Part shown: in pieces, positions 1 to 7,526 of the stretch | Position numbering within the stretch: position 1 is the stretch's first letter | How the letters are laid out: every line of letters starts with the position of its first letter | NCBI RefSeq assembly: GCF_012184425.1 | Contig: NZ_VTOW01000002.1 | Location: 992,001-1,056,000 of the forward strand | DNA: 64,000 nt | Source: Candidatus Manganitrophus noduliformans | Lineage (GTDB): Bacteria > Nitrospirota > Nitrospiria > SBBL01 > Manganitrophaceae | Reading direction: 5' to 3' | Program-made: the position numbers and the translations under genes | Notes under the pieces: model-generated | What the model was told of the DNA's origin: nothing | Database searches by the model: none | Seen by the model: only the letters and a program-made list of their open reading frames with translations

Positions 1-277
1 TTTCGCGCTTCAACGTCGGATTCGCCAATCCCCCTTCGATGTTAAAAAAGTCGGAGACCGGAACCCCTTTGTAGATGGTTCCCATCAGCTTGTCGGCCAC
101 CGCATATTTCTGCTCGCTCGAAAGGGCGTCGTATTCCGATTCGCTCAGCATCTCGGCCGCTCCGGACGCACGGATATTCGGCGACGCATTCTTCTGCGAA
201 GGTTGAGGCACCTCCGGCGTGCAACCCGACCCTCCCAACAACAACACCGAGATGATTAATCCACCGATCCGTCTCAT
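1..277 (-). CDS. Putative lipoprotein, N-terminal part (cut by window edge)
   Basis: The reading frame starts at the ATG at 277 and runs off the left edge, giving about 92 residues. Residues 1-19 form a short basic n-region, a hydrophobic stretch and a lipobox-like G-S-G-C ending at Cys19, so the protein is probably lipid-anchored. After a Pro/Ser/Asn-rich linker comes a soluble helical part (about 43-70) with repeated Ser-Glu and Tyr residues. I do not recognise the family, and the functional part probably lies outside the window. The next gene is more than 240 bases away, so no operon partner is visible. Confidence 0.7.
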   Translation of the reverse strand, partial: MRRIGGLIISVLLLGGSGCTPEVPQPSQKNASPNIRASGAAEMLSESEYDALSSEQKYAVADKLMGTIYKGVPVSDFFNIEGGLANPTLKRE

Positions 278-519
278 CGAATTCTCCCACCTCATCCTCC
301 CGCGGGCCGGCCGCCGCACCCGGTTCAATCGGCCGTTCCCGCAAGATTCCACAGACACTAACAAACCGGTATTGGGGTGTCAATTGGAAACCCTCCCTCT
401 ATCCTGAAAAGGGGTAAGATTCCCTCCGATTCAGTGAGCTTCGTCACAAAATGATGAGGCGGGTTTCAAAGAATGATCTAAAAATAGAGGAGAGGCCATT
501 CAAAAAAGGATGGGCGCTG

Positions 520-768
520 CTACTCAGGGAAGATCGGACTCCAGTTCCGTTTGAATTCGATATACTCGGCCGCGATTCGCTCCCGCTCTTTTTGAGCTTC
601 CAACCAGGCGAGCACCTTGGAGCGGTTCGCTTGCAGAAGGGCAAGCCGATCGGCCCCCCCTTCGATCAGCGGACCGCCGCGGCGCTGAAGGTAGCTGATC
701 GCGCGATAGAGGGGATCGCGTGCGTCGGTCATCAGATCGTGATAAAGCTCGGTCTGTCGGAGATCCAT
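520..768 (-). CDS. Small hypothetical protein downstream of the DUF4157 gene
   Basis: This 82-residue charged protein is rich in Arg, Glu and Leu and has no signal peptide or membrane segment. It starts at the ATG at 768, 12 bases after the stop of the DUF4157 gene, on the same strand, so the two are probably co-transcribed. Residues 40-75 look like one long helix (Ala, Leu, Arg, Lys, Glu periodicity). The family is not recognised. A partner or immunity role for the DUF4157 protein is possible from position alone and is only inference. The Shine-Dalgarno sequence is weak, consistent with coupling to the upstream gene. Confidence 0.55.
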   Translation of the reverse strand: MDLRQTELYHDLMTDARDPLYRAISYLQRRGGPLIEGGADRLALLQANRSKVLAWLEAQKERERIAAEYIEFKRNWSPIFPE

Positions 769-780
769 TGGCTGGCTCGT

Positions 781-2091
781 TCAAGGAAGCTCATTCGCGC
801 CGTCGCCGCTGCACGGACCCTGCGCGGGACTTTTCGAATAGCTCCGGTATTTTCCATACGCCGTGGCGTTTGTCTCCCAGGAGCTGGTGTTGTGGGAACC
901 GGAGCCCCACTTCGATTCAAGCGTGCTCACCGTCTCATCGACCCGGCCCCCCGGCTCCGAAACCGAGCGGATGATCCCGCTATGGGTCACACGGCCTTGA
1001 TCGTCATAAAAAACAAGGATGTCCTCATTGCTCGAAACGCAGGAGGGAACCCGCCGCCAACCGTCATCGATTAAAATCGTCGGCACCGACACCCCCCAGA
1101 CCGAATAAGGACCGCCGCGCGCGGTTTTTCCGCCGAAGGTAAAGCCGTGGCACCAGTAGGTCGTCCCATCGTGCGGTCTCCAGCTGTTGATCGCCGTCCC
1201 CGCGTCGGTCGCGGCATTGAGAATATCCCCCCTGGGGCTGCCGGGCCCCCACGGCTCGGAATCTCTTCCGGTGTCGGTGTTCGGATGCCAGACTACTCGC
1301 TGGATCGTATCGGGATCGGCGGCGCGGCGCGAGATTTCGGCGCCGCCCGCCGGTGAGGGGGCCGACGTCTCGCCAGGTTGAAGCGGTGCGGCCTCCGCCG
1401 CCAGCGGAGAGGCTTTTCCCTGTTGGACGACGTGGGCCAGCTCATGCGCCAGAAGCCGGCGGCCTTCCTCCGTCTCCGGAGCATACTCCCCCTCCCCGAA
1501 GACCAGGTGCGGACCATAGGTGAAGGCGCGGGCATGAATCGAATCGGCCAGACGGGAAGATTGGGAATCGGTATGAAGCTGCACCCGGCTGAAGTCGTAA
1601 CCGAAGCGCGGCTCGATCCAGGACCGAATGGACGAAGGGAGGGGAAATCCGTCGCCGCGGAGTCGGTGAAATTGCGATTCGGTCGCCGCAGGCGGCTCCG
1701 CTCCCGAATCGGCCGATCGTTTTGTGAAGACCTGATCCTCCTCGATGATCAATCCTTCCTCGGGCTCATACGGCTCCCAGGTGTCTCGTTGGATCAACGG
1801 CTCCCCCTCTTGCTCCGAGGCCGGCGAGACGATCCTGGACGGCGTCGGCATCCGCATGATCCGATCGGCCACGCGGTCGGCTTCCTGCTCGAACGGATCG
1901 TTCGGGCGGCTTACTTTTAATTTGGCCTGGAGTATGCCGGATCGAACGGCGCGAAGAAGGGCTTGGTTGCCGAGGGTCTGCTGGAGCGTCGGGAACGGGT
2001 CCATTGGCGATTGTTCGGGAGCCAAAACCGGAGCGGTTTTTTTCTGAAGGCTGGGCGGTTTCGTTTTGGCGGTCGATTTTCGTTCGGCCAT
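781..2091 (-). CDS. DUF4157 (eCIS core domain) protein with C-terminal peptidase-like domain
   Basis: The protein has 436 residues with no signal peptide, and AAAGGAGAGGA precedes the ATG at 2091. The N-terminal 85 residues carry the FEQEADRVADRIM stretch usual for this family. DUF4157 spans about 147-226 and holds a zincin motif HELAH at 216-220. After a Pro/Ala linker, a different domain (about 265-420) contains a Cys in a WCHGF context (Cys314), a His in RVTHSGII (His370) and a further His near 400, an order that fits a papain/NlpC-like or amidase fold. DUF4157 proteins are known as cargo or associated factors of extracellular contractile injection systems, but no eCIS structural gene is in this window. 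The catalytic role of the tail is inference. Confidence 0.85.
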   Translation of the reverse strand: MAERKSTAKTKPPSLQKKTAPVLAPEQSPMDPFPTLQQTLGNQALLRAVRSGILQAKLKVSRPNDPFEQEADRVADRIMRMPTPSRIVSPASEQEGEPLIQRDTWEPYEPEEGLIIEEDQVFTKRSADSGAEPPAATESQFHRLRGDGFPLPSSIRSWIEPRFGYDFSRVQLHTDSQSSRLADSIHARAFTYGPHLVFGEGEYAPETEEGRRLLAHELAHVVQQGKASPLAAEAAPLQPGETSAPSPAGGAEISRRAADPDTIQRVVWHPNTDTGRDSEPWGPGSPRGDILNAATDAGTAINSWRPHDGTTYWCHGFTFGGKTARGGPYSVWGVSVPTILIDDGWRRVPSCVSSNEDILVFYDDQGRVTHSGIIRSVSEPGGRVDETVSTLESKWGSGSHNTSSWETNATAYGKYRSYSKSPAQGPCSGDGANELP

Positions 2092-2602
2092 TCCTCTCCT
2101 TTCCCGGCGCCTTTTGTCGGAGAAAGGTTCATGTTCGAATGATCATACACTGTTCGATCCAAAAACCTCAACAAAAAGGATCCGCCGGGAAAACCTTATG
2201 TAGGGACGACGCATGCATCGCCCAAGACCGACAAGGACAAACCCAGGGCGAGGCAGCGCCTCGCCCCTACTTGCGATGCTTCACACAAAACGCCGCTGAT
2301 TCTTTCTCGGAATCACGAACCGCCTCCCCAAGCGGCCCTGCGCTCGTCGGATCACATCCGGCTTCGAAATGCAATCCCCTCTCTCCGGCATGCCGCTCCG
2401 CTCCGTTGCAAACAAATGCCCCGATTCGCTACCATTTCTATATACATCTGCTCGATGGCTCCTCATTCGCTCTGGACTGAAGCAGATCCGATCGGCCATG
2501 GAAGAGATCGCATCGGGCAGATTGTCTCCTTCAGAGAAACGGGAGAGATCCAAGGGTCCTCCTTCTCATCCACTTGCTTACATTCCTATGGAGCTTTCGA
2601 AA
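2092..2602. other. Intergenic region with degenerate palindromic repeats
   Basis: These 511 bases separate the DUF4157 gene from the next gene on the opposite strand. The span 2200-2270 contains a degenerate and then a good copy of the GTAGGGGCG-type palindrome that recurs in this window. The rest has no convincing gene: the reading frame that continues upstream of 2603 has no ribosome binding site and unusual composition. Confidence 0.5.
2200..2270. repeat. GTAGGGGCG-type palindromic repeat, double copy
   Basis: A first half-copy (GTAGGGACGACGCATGC, then GCATCGCCC) is followed about 20 bases later by GGGCGAGGC-AGC-GCCTCGCCCCTAC, a 9-base inverted repeat. It belongs to the same dispersed family as the copies near 22747, 25294, 27973, 29220 and 39870. 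Confidence 0.6.
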
Positions 2603-2950
2603 ATGTATTTAGATAAACGGATTCGACCTCTTCCGGAAGAGGTCAGGCACTATCTGGCGGGACAATTTGCGGCGGTCTATTCAGATCTGGTGGACGAAGC
2701 CTTTCCGGATCTCGATCGGGAACGAAAGAACATCCGCATACAGACCTTGATTGAGGGGATCATCCATTCTCTGATTCGGCTCTCCTCGCGGGACAATGCG
2801 CCGACGGAAGATCTGCTGCGGCAGGCAAGCGAGCAGCTCAAAGAACTTTATCCGGAGGACCGGCACCCCCTCATCGACACGCTCACCGAATTTATCATGC
2901 CGAATCTGGTCGAGCGGCCCGCCGAACGGACGGAACGAGGGGCTGCGTGA
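2603..2950 (+). CDS. Hypothetical small helical protein
   Basis: I chose the ATG at 2603 because GGAG lies nine bases upstream and the sequence before it reads like non-coding DNA; the frame itself is open further upstream. The 115-residue product is acidic and apparently all helical, with segments around 12-50 (EEVRHYLAGQFAAVY) and 55-105, and has no signal peptide or TM helix. It ends in an Arg/Glu-rich tail. I do not recognise the family. It is followed by a terminator-like hairpin and stands alone. Confidence 0.6.
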   Translation: MYLDKRIRPLPEEVRHYLAGQFAAVYSDLVDEAFPDLDRERKNIRIQTLIEGIIHSLIRLSSRDNAPTEDLLRQASEQLKELYPEDRHPLIDTLTEFIMPNLVERPAERTERGAA

Positions 2951-2959
2951 TCCCCCGAA

Positions 2960-2980
2960 AAAAAGAGCGGCCCTCTTTTT
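2960..2980 (+). terminator. Candidate intrinsic terminator
   Basis: AAAAAGAG-CGGCC-CTCTTTTT is a perfect 8-base stem with a 5-base loop, ending in a T run and starting 10 bases after the stop codon of the small helical protein. The stem is AT-rich and therefore weak. The T run supports termination on the + strand and the A run would allow it on the other. Confidence 0.4.
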
Positions 2981-3125
2981 CCCGGCAGGCGGAGGAGCGG
3001 CCGGTCCGACATCCACTCCGAAATCCGCATTCTGCAATCCGCAATGGATTCTCTCCCCCTTGCCGGAGCGCTCCCTTTCTGCCATAATGCCCCCGCTGCC
3101 CTGAATCGGACCCTAAAGACCCCGG

Positions 3126-3584
3126 ATGGACACGAAGAGCGCATTCTTCATTGAACATACCGAGCGACTCCTCCAAAGCTTTACGCATTGGACCGGCCGG
3201 GACCTTCTCATCCCCGCCGGTTCTTCAAGCAGACTCGCCGAACAGCTCTTCCATGCCCCTTTCGTGGTCGTCTCCCACGGCGTCGAAGACGACCCCCTCC
3301 TCGATTACGGAAACGAAACCGCGCTGGCCCTTTGGGAAATGTCCTGGGAAACGTTTACCCGCACCCCCTCCCGGCTGACGGCGGAGCCGGTCAGCCGGGA
3401 AGAGCGGGCGCGTCTGCTGGCGGAAGTCACCCGAAAAGGCTTCATCGACAACTACAAAGGGATCCGAATCTCCCGCACCGGCCGGCGTTTTATGATCGAG
3501 CAGGCGCTGGTCTGGAATCTGCTCGACAAGGAAAACCGCCACTGTGGCCAAGCGGCAACATTTTGGCGATGGGAATACTTGTAA
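3126..3584 (+). CDS. MEKHLA domain protein
   Basis: The protein has 152 residues and nearly all of it matches the MEKHLA (PAS-like) domain as I know it: an N-terminal helical part, a central NETALALWEMSWE segment (PAS-like, about 62-74), a TRKGFIDNYKGIRIS stretch, and the C-terminal signature RRFMIEQALVWNLLD followed by GQAATFWRWEYL. MEKHLA domains occur alone in bacteria or fused to plant homeodomain proteins and are presumed to bind a small ligand. There is no signal peptide, so it is cytoplasmic. It is a single-gene unit upstream of the ECF sigma operon, on the same strand. Confidence 0.85.
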   Translation: MDTKSAFFIEHTERLLQSFTHWTGRDLLIPAGSSSRLAEQLFHAPFVVVSHGVEDDPLLDYGNETALALWEMSWETFTRTPSRLTAEPVSREERARLLAEVTRKGFIDNYKGIRISRTGRRFMIEQALVWNLLDKENRHCGQAATFWRWEYL

Positions 3585-3628
3585 GGTACAACATGAAAAT
3601 AGGAATCAAAGCCGGAAAACCGGGTTTC

Positions 3629-3662
3629 AATTCCTAATTCCACATTCCTCATTCGTAATTGA
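3629..3662. repeat. AT-rich ATTCCTAATT/ATTCGTAATT dispersed repeat
   Basis: This is a short tract of ATTCCTAATTC, CATTCCTC and ATTCGTAATT units. The same units occur at 31106-31173 and 33421-33456, always between genes. It lies immediately upstream of the ECF promoter. Confidence 0.5.
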
Positions 3663-3669
3663 TTTTTAA

Positions 3670-3697
3670 GGAACCTTTTTCTTTTTTCATTGTCTAA
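3670..3697 (+). promoter_or_regulatory. ECF-type promoter of the sigma factor gene
   Basis: GGAACC (3670-3675), a 16-base T-rich spacer and GTCTAA (3692-3697) match the GGAAC / GTC pattern recognised by RpoE-like ECF sigma factors. The same -35, spacer length and -10 occur before the DUF4139 gene at 5378-5405. The sigma gene starts only ten bases after the -10, so its mRNA would be nearly leaderless. Autoregulation is inferred. Confidence 0.7.
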
Positions 3698-3706
3698 ATA
3701 AACCAG

Positions 3707-4303
3707 ATGGACGGAACCGACTGGGAGTGGGTGCGACGGGTCCAGAACGGCGAGACCGACGCCTTCGAGACCCTTATTCAACGCCATCAGAAACCGATCT
3801 TTAATCTCCTCTACCGTTTGCTGGGAGATATCGACGAGGCCTCCGATGCGGCGCAAGAGGTTTTTCTTGCCGCCTACCGTGCCATCCAAGAATTCCGAGG
3901 CGACGCCCTCTTCTCCACCTGGCTTTATCGGATCGCCGTCAACCAGGCGATGACCCGGAGAAAACGCCTCGCCGCCGACCTGTCTCGAAGAGCGGCGTTC
4001 GACTCAAACGATCCGGAAGAGGCGCGCGATCCGCTCGCCGATCTTCCGCATCCCGGTCCGGACCCCGCGCAGGAGGCCGAGCGGAAGGAGGCGCACGTCC
4101 GCGTCCAGCAAGGTTTGAACGGCCTGAAGGAGGAAGAAGCGCTGATCATTCTCCTCCACGATCTTCAGGGCCTTCCGTATGAAGAGATCGCCCGTATCCT
4201 CAAGGTCCCCCTCGGAACGGCGAAATCCCGGCTCCACCGGGCGCGGCTCGCCTTAAAAACAAAGCTTGCGCCGTATTACGATTCAAGTAGGATGGAGAAA
4301 TGA
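3707..4303 (+). CDS. RNA polymerase ECF sigma factor (RpoE-like)
   Basis: The protein has 198 residues, the usual ECF length. Region 2 (about 10-80) contains AFETLIQRHQKPIFNLLYR and ASDAAQEVFLAAYR, plus the FSTWLYRIAVNQA segment of region 2.4. Region 4 (about 140-190) has the helix-turn-helix PYEEIARILKVPLGTAKSR. It directs RNA polymerase to GGAAC/GTC promoters, and such a promoter lies directly upstream, with a second before 5441. The stop overlaps the ATG of the anti-sigma gene (ATGA at 4300-4303), giving translational coupling. No Shine-Dalgarno sequence is visible before the ATG at 3707, in line with a leaderless message. Confidence 0.93.
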   Translation: MDGTDWEWVRRVQNGETDAFETLIQRHQKPIFNLLYRLLGDIDEASDAAQEVFLAAYRAIQEFRGDALFSTWLYRIAVNQAMTRRKRLAADLSRRAAFDSNDPEEARDPLADLPHPGPDPAQEAERKEAHVRVQQGLNGLKEEEALIILLHDLQGLPYEEIARILKVPLGTAKSRLHRARLALKTKLAPYYDSSRMEK

Positions 4304-5355
4304 ACTGCGACCAGATCCAAGAACAGCTTTCGGAATATTTGGATAACCGGCTCGAAGACGCCGACCGCCGGCGCGCGATCGAGGATCATCTCGCCTCCTG
4401 TCCCCGATGCCTCCCGGAGGCGAAGCAGCTGCGGGACGGAATCAAGGGGGTGGCCGGACTTCCCGAGGTGGAACTCCCCGCCGGATTTTCACAGCGGGTC
4501 ATGGCGCGCGTCCGGGAAGAGGGGGCGGGACCGACCCTCTGGGAGCGCCTCTTCCAGCCGCTCAGGATCAAGATCCCCCTCCATGCCACCGCGCTCCTTC
4601 TCGTCGTCGGCCTGGCTGTTTTTCTTTACCGGGCGAACGAGCCGATGGAGCAGATGGCGCAGTCGATTCCATCGGAAGCCGCGCCGGCCCTGAAGCAAGC
4701 GCCGCTGGCCGTCGAGGAATCGAAATCGGCCGACACGGCCGGACCGCCCGCCGCCCCATCGGAGCAGTTGTTATCCGATTCCCTACAAGCCCCCCCTGCG
4801 GAGACGGATAAAATCGAGCCGTCGGCTCGGCAAGACCGCGCCGCGCCGGCGCCGGCCCCCGCGCAGGAGATGATGGCATTCAAAGAGGCCGAATCGGGGA
4901 AAACCGAATCCGAAACGGGTCTCCCTGCAGGTCCCCCTCTTCCGGAGAGAGGCGAGCAGCGGACGGCGGAAGCGCTTCCGAAGAGGGAATCCCCCTCTCC
5001 TCCCGATATTCTCCTGACGCTCCTCACCCGAGGAAAAGCGGATGGACCGATGGACCTCTCCGCCAAGGTGAGGGAGATCGTTCAGCACAGCGGCGGCACA
5101 CTTCATCCCGCCGCCGAGAGAGACGACCCGAACAATGCCAAACCCCGGTTCCGGCTCGACCTCCCGAGGTCCGAATATAGTCGATTCAAGTCGGAACTGA
5201 CCCAGGTCGGAGAGATTATCTCCGAATCGCAACCCTCCGCTTCTTCTCCCCCCCCGGCGGGGGCAACACCTTCCTCTTCGATACGGATCGAGCTGACCTT
5301 TCTCTTTGAGAAGACAAAAGAGGAGGGGGCGACCAGCCCATCTCCGACCCGCTGA
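4300..5355 (+). CDS. Membrane anti-sigma factor with zinc-finger (ZAS/zf-HC2) domain
   Basis: The protein has 351 residues. Residues 1-45 form the anti-sigma zinc domain with the HLASCPRC (H-x3-C-x2-C) motif. A TM helix lies at about 92-112 and is followed by a long Ala/Pro-rich periplasmic linker. The C-terminal part (about 240-340) is a folded domain with KVREIVQHSGG and RSEYSRFKSELTQVG, similar in layout to DUF4349-type domains. It should hold the ECF sigma factor at the membrane and release it on an envelope signal. It overlaps the sigma gene by four bases. The DUF4139 gene that follows has its own ECF promoter. Confidence 0.88.
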   Translation: MNCDQIQEQLSEYLDNRLEDADRRRAIEDHLASCPRCLPEAKQLRDGIKGVAGLPEVELPAGFSQRVMARVREEGAGPTLWERLFQPLRIKIPLHATALLLVVGLAVFLYRANEPMEQMAQSIPSEAAPALKQAPLAVEESKSADTAGPPAAPSEQLLSDSLQAPPAETDKIEPSARQDRAAPAPAPAQEMMAFKEAESGKTESETGLPAGPPLPERGEQRTAEALPKRESPSPPDILLTLLTRGKADGPMDLSAKVREIVQHSGGTLHPAAERDDPNNAKPRFRLDLPRSEYSRFKSELTQVGEIISESQPSASSPPPAGATPSSSIRIELTFLFEKTKEEGATSPSPTR

Positions 5356-5377
5356 GGAAATTTTCCACAAAAAACCG

Positions 5378-5405
5378 GGAACCTTTTTTCTCCTCCGTTG
5401 TCTAA
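5378..5405 (+). promoter_or_regulatory. ECF-type promoter of the DUF4139 gene
   Basis: GGAACC (5378-5383), a 16-base pyrimidine-rich spacer and GTCTAA (5400-5405) repeat the pattern found upstream of the sigma factor gene. A start about 7 bases downstream would give a leader of roughly 30 bases with AAGGAGGAG before the ATG at 5441. This makes the DUF4139 gene a likely member of the local ECF regulon. Confidence 0.72.
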
Positions 5406-5440
5406 CAGGGATAAGAGCCACATATCCCAAGGAGGAGACC

Positions 5441-6883
5441 ATGAAAACCAAACTGCTTTTTCTTATCCCATCTCTGGCGCTGGCGACTGCGCTCTTTTTT
5501 GCCGGGCCCGGCGGCGAGGCGGCCGCCCCCCCGGAGAAGCCGCACGAGCGGTCGAGCCACTCGGACGACCAGGAGGCGGTCTCCGTGACCGTCTACAACA
5601 GCAATCTCGGTCTCGTGAGGGAAACCCGGCGGCTGACACTTCCCGCCGGGGTCACGGAGCTGAAATTCTCCGACGTCGCAGGACAGATCCTGCCCCAGAC
5701 CGTTTACATCACCTCGCTCACCGATCCGGCCGGTCTCGGCGTGTTGGAGCAGAATTACGAGTATGATCTCCTCTCCCCGCAGAAGCTTCTCGACAAGTTC
5801 GTCGGCAAAGAGATCAAGGTCCTGCGCGACGGCGTCGAGATCCCGATCACGATCCTCAGCACCCACGGCGGCATCGTCTACCGGATGGGGGACCGGATCT
5901 TTACCGACCACCCCGGCAAGATGATCTTCCCCGGCCTTCCTGAAAATCTTCTCCCGAATCCGACCCTTGTCTGGAGATTGGAGAACGAAACCACCCGCCC
6001 CCAGAAGGTCGAAGCGACCTATCTCACCGGCGGGATGACCTGGAGGAGCGACTACGTCGCGATCCTCGACAAGGAAGATCAAAAGATCGATCTGACCGGC
6101 TGGGTGACCCTCGACAACAAAAGCGGGGCGACCTTCAAGAACGCCAAGCTGAAGTTGGTGGCGGGGGATGTGAACCGGGTTTTGGACCGGTTCGAGACGC
6201 GCGACGCCCCCCGCGCGCTGGAGATGGCCGCCCAAAAATCGGCCGCCGCCCCCTTTACGGAGGAATCGTTCTTCGAATATCATCTCTACTCCCTCCAGCG
6301 CCCGACGACGCTGAAGGACAACCAGACCAAACAGGTCACGCTGCTGACCGCCAACCAGGTTCCGGTGAAGAAACGCTTCCTTTACTACGGGGCGGCGCAT
6401 TTCTATCGGACGCAATACGGCACCCCGATCTCGAATCAGAAGGTCGGCGTCTATGTGGAGATCGCCAACAAAAAAGAAAACCAGCTCGGGATGCCGCTCC
6501 CCAAGGGAACCCTTCGCGTCTACAAAGCCGACAGCGACGGAAGCCTCCAGTTTATCGGCGAAGACCGGATCGACCACACACCGAAAGATGAAACGATCAA
6601 GATCAAAATGGGGGATGCCTTCGACCTCGTCGCCGAGCGGAAGCAGACCGAGTGGAAAAAGGTCTCTTGGGATACCTATGAGGTCGCCTTCGAGGTCTCC
6701 CTGCGGAACCATAAAGAGACTTCCGTCACCATCAGCGTAATCGAACCGATCCCCGGCGACTGGGAAATTTTGAAGACGACACACGACTATACGAAGGTGG
6801 AGGCGCACACCGTCCAGTTCGATGTGCCGGTGGGGAAGGACAAGGAGGAGAAACTGCAGTACCGGGTGCGGGTGCGGTTTTGA
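5441..6883 (+). CDS. DUF4139 domain-containing exported protein
   Basis: I chose the ATG at 5441 because AAGGAGGAG precedes it and a good Sec signal follows (MKTK, hydrophobic core, cleavage near Ala-Ala at about 30). The frame is open upstream but that part covers the promoter. The mature part (480 residues in all) starts with VTVYNSNLGLVRETRRL, the family's N-terminal beta strand. The DUF4139 body spans about 190-480, with conserved TGGMTWRSDYVAIL and a C-terminal VEAHTVQFDVPV. DUF4139 proteins are secreted beta-rich proteins of unknown function. It lies behind the sigma/anti-sigma pair and carries the same promoter, so it probably takes part in the envelope response. Confidence 0.88.
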   Translation: MKTKLLFLIPSLALATALFFAGPGGEAAAPPEKPHERSSHSDDQEAVSVTVYNSNLGLVRETRRLTLPAGVTELKFSDVAGQILPQTVYITSLTDPAGLGVLEQNYEYDLLSPQKLLDKFVGKEIKVLRDGVEIPITILSTHGGIVYRMGDRIFTDHPGKMIFPGLPENLLPNPTLVWRLENETTRPQKVEATYLTGGMTWRSDYVAILDKEDQKIDLTGWVTLDNKSGATFKNAKLKLVAGDVNRVLDRFETRDAPRALEMAAQKSAAAPFTEESFFEYHLYSLQRPTTLKDNQTKQVTLLTANQVPVKKRFLYYGAAHFYRTQYGTPISNQKVGVYVEIANKKENQLGMPLPKGTLRVYKADSDGSLQFIGEDRIDHTPKDETIKIKMGDAFDLVAERKQTEWKKVSWDTYEVAFEVSLRNHKETSVTISVIEPIPGDWEILKTTHDYTKVEAHTVQFDVPVGKDKEEKLQYRVRVRF

Positions 6884-6888
6884 GCAAG

Positions 6889-6917
6889 TTGACTTAGCGA
6901 GAGGATTGGATTATAAA
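6889..6917 (+). promoter_or_regulatory. Sigma-70-type promoter of arsC
   Basis: TTGACT (6889-6894), a 17-base spacer and TATAAA (6912-6917) match the housekeeping consensus well. The region up to the ATG at 6998 is AT-rich and carries TGGAG just before the start codon. Confidence 0.55.
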
Positions 6918-6997
6918 TTGCCGTCTTAGAATGGACTTTTCTATAGCGAGAAAAGATAAATCTTAGATAATAAATTTTCCCTTTCTTGGAGTAAGCC

Positions 6998-7354
6998 ATG
7001 AACATCTCAATCTTTCACAACCCCAAATGCAGCAAGAGCCGCGAAACCCTTAAGCTTCTCAATGAGGAAGGGATCGAGCCGGACATCATTCTCTACCTCC
7101 AAACCCCGCCGACGCAAAAAGAGCTTTCGGTCATTTTGAAGAAGCTGGGGATGGAGCCGAAGCAACTGATCCGGTTCAAAGAGCCGGTCGCGGGAGAATT
7201 GGGCATCAAGGCCTCAGACAAACGGTCGGATGCCGAGTGGATCAAGCTGATGGCGGAAAACCCGATCTTGATCGAACGGCCGATCGTCATCACCCCTCAA
7301 AAAGCGGTGCTCGGCCGCCCCCCCGAGAATGTTTTGGGATTGATCGATTCATAG
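6998..7354 (+). CDS. arsC: ArsC family (glutaredoxin-coupled) arsenate reductase
   Basis: The protein has 118 residues with a thioredoxin-like fold. The catalytic cysteine is Cys11 in HNPKCSKSRETL. The arginines that bind the oxyanion in E. coli ArsC have counterparts at Arg59 (QLIRF), Arg94 (LIERPIV) and Arg107 (VLGRPPE). It reduces arsenate to arsenite using glutathione and glutaredoxin. No ars operon genes (arsB, arsR) are near, so a housekeeping thiol-reductase role (YffB/Spx-like relatives share the fold) cannot be excluded, although the full Arg set favours ArsC. A consensus promoter lies upstream. Confidence 0.87.
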   Translation: MNISIFHNPKCSKSRETLKLLNEEGIEPDIILYLQTPPTQKELSVILKKLGMEPKQLIRFKEPVAGELGIKASDKRSDAEWIKLMAENPILIERPIVITPQKAVLGRPPENVLGLIDS

Positions 7355-7415
7355 GGCAGGCCCCCGTGTCTCTACCCCAAAGAGCCTGCTCTTTGGGGAC
7401 CCCGCCTGCCCTGGC

Positions 7416-7500
7416 GCAGAGACGTCCCGGCGGGACGTCTCTACAAGCAAAAATCAAAATCATCAATGCGGGCGGACACACAGGTCCGCCCCTACAAACA
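7416..7500. repeat. GTAGAGACGTCCC palindrome and GGGCGGACC-type repeat
   Basis: AGAGACGTCCCG-G-CGGGACGTCTCT (7418-7442) is a 12-base perfect inverted repeat. It has the same core as the palindrome at 28554-28582. A second unit, GGGCGGACACACAGGTCCGCCCCTAC, ends at about 7495. Before it, at 7376-7401, lies CCCCAAAGAGCCTGCTCTTTGGGG, another palindrome also found inside the element at 49105. Confidence 0.6.
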
Positions 7501-7526
7501 TCATCCTTTCCCATTTTGAACCTTCT

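Noticed and set aside
5402-6808. 468-codon frame on the - strand opposite the DUF4139 gene
   Set aside because: A GC-driven shadow. The DUF4139 gene on the + strand has a signal peptide, Shine-Dalgarno sequence and promoter.
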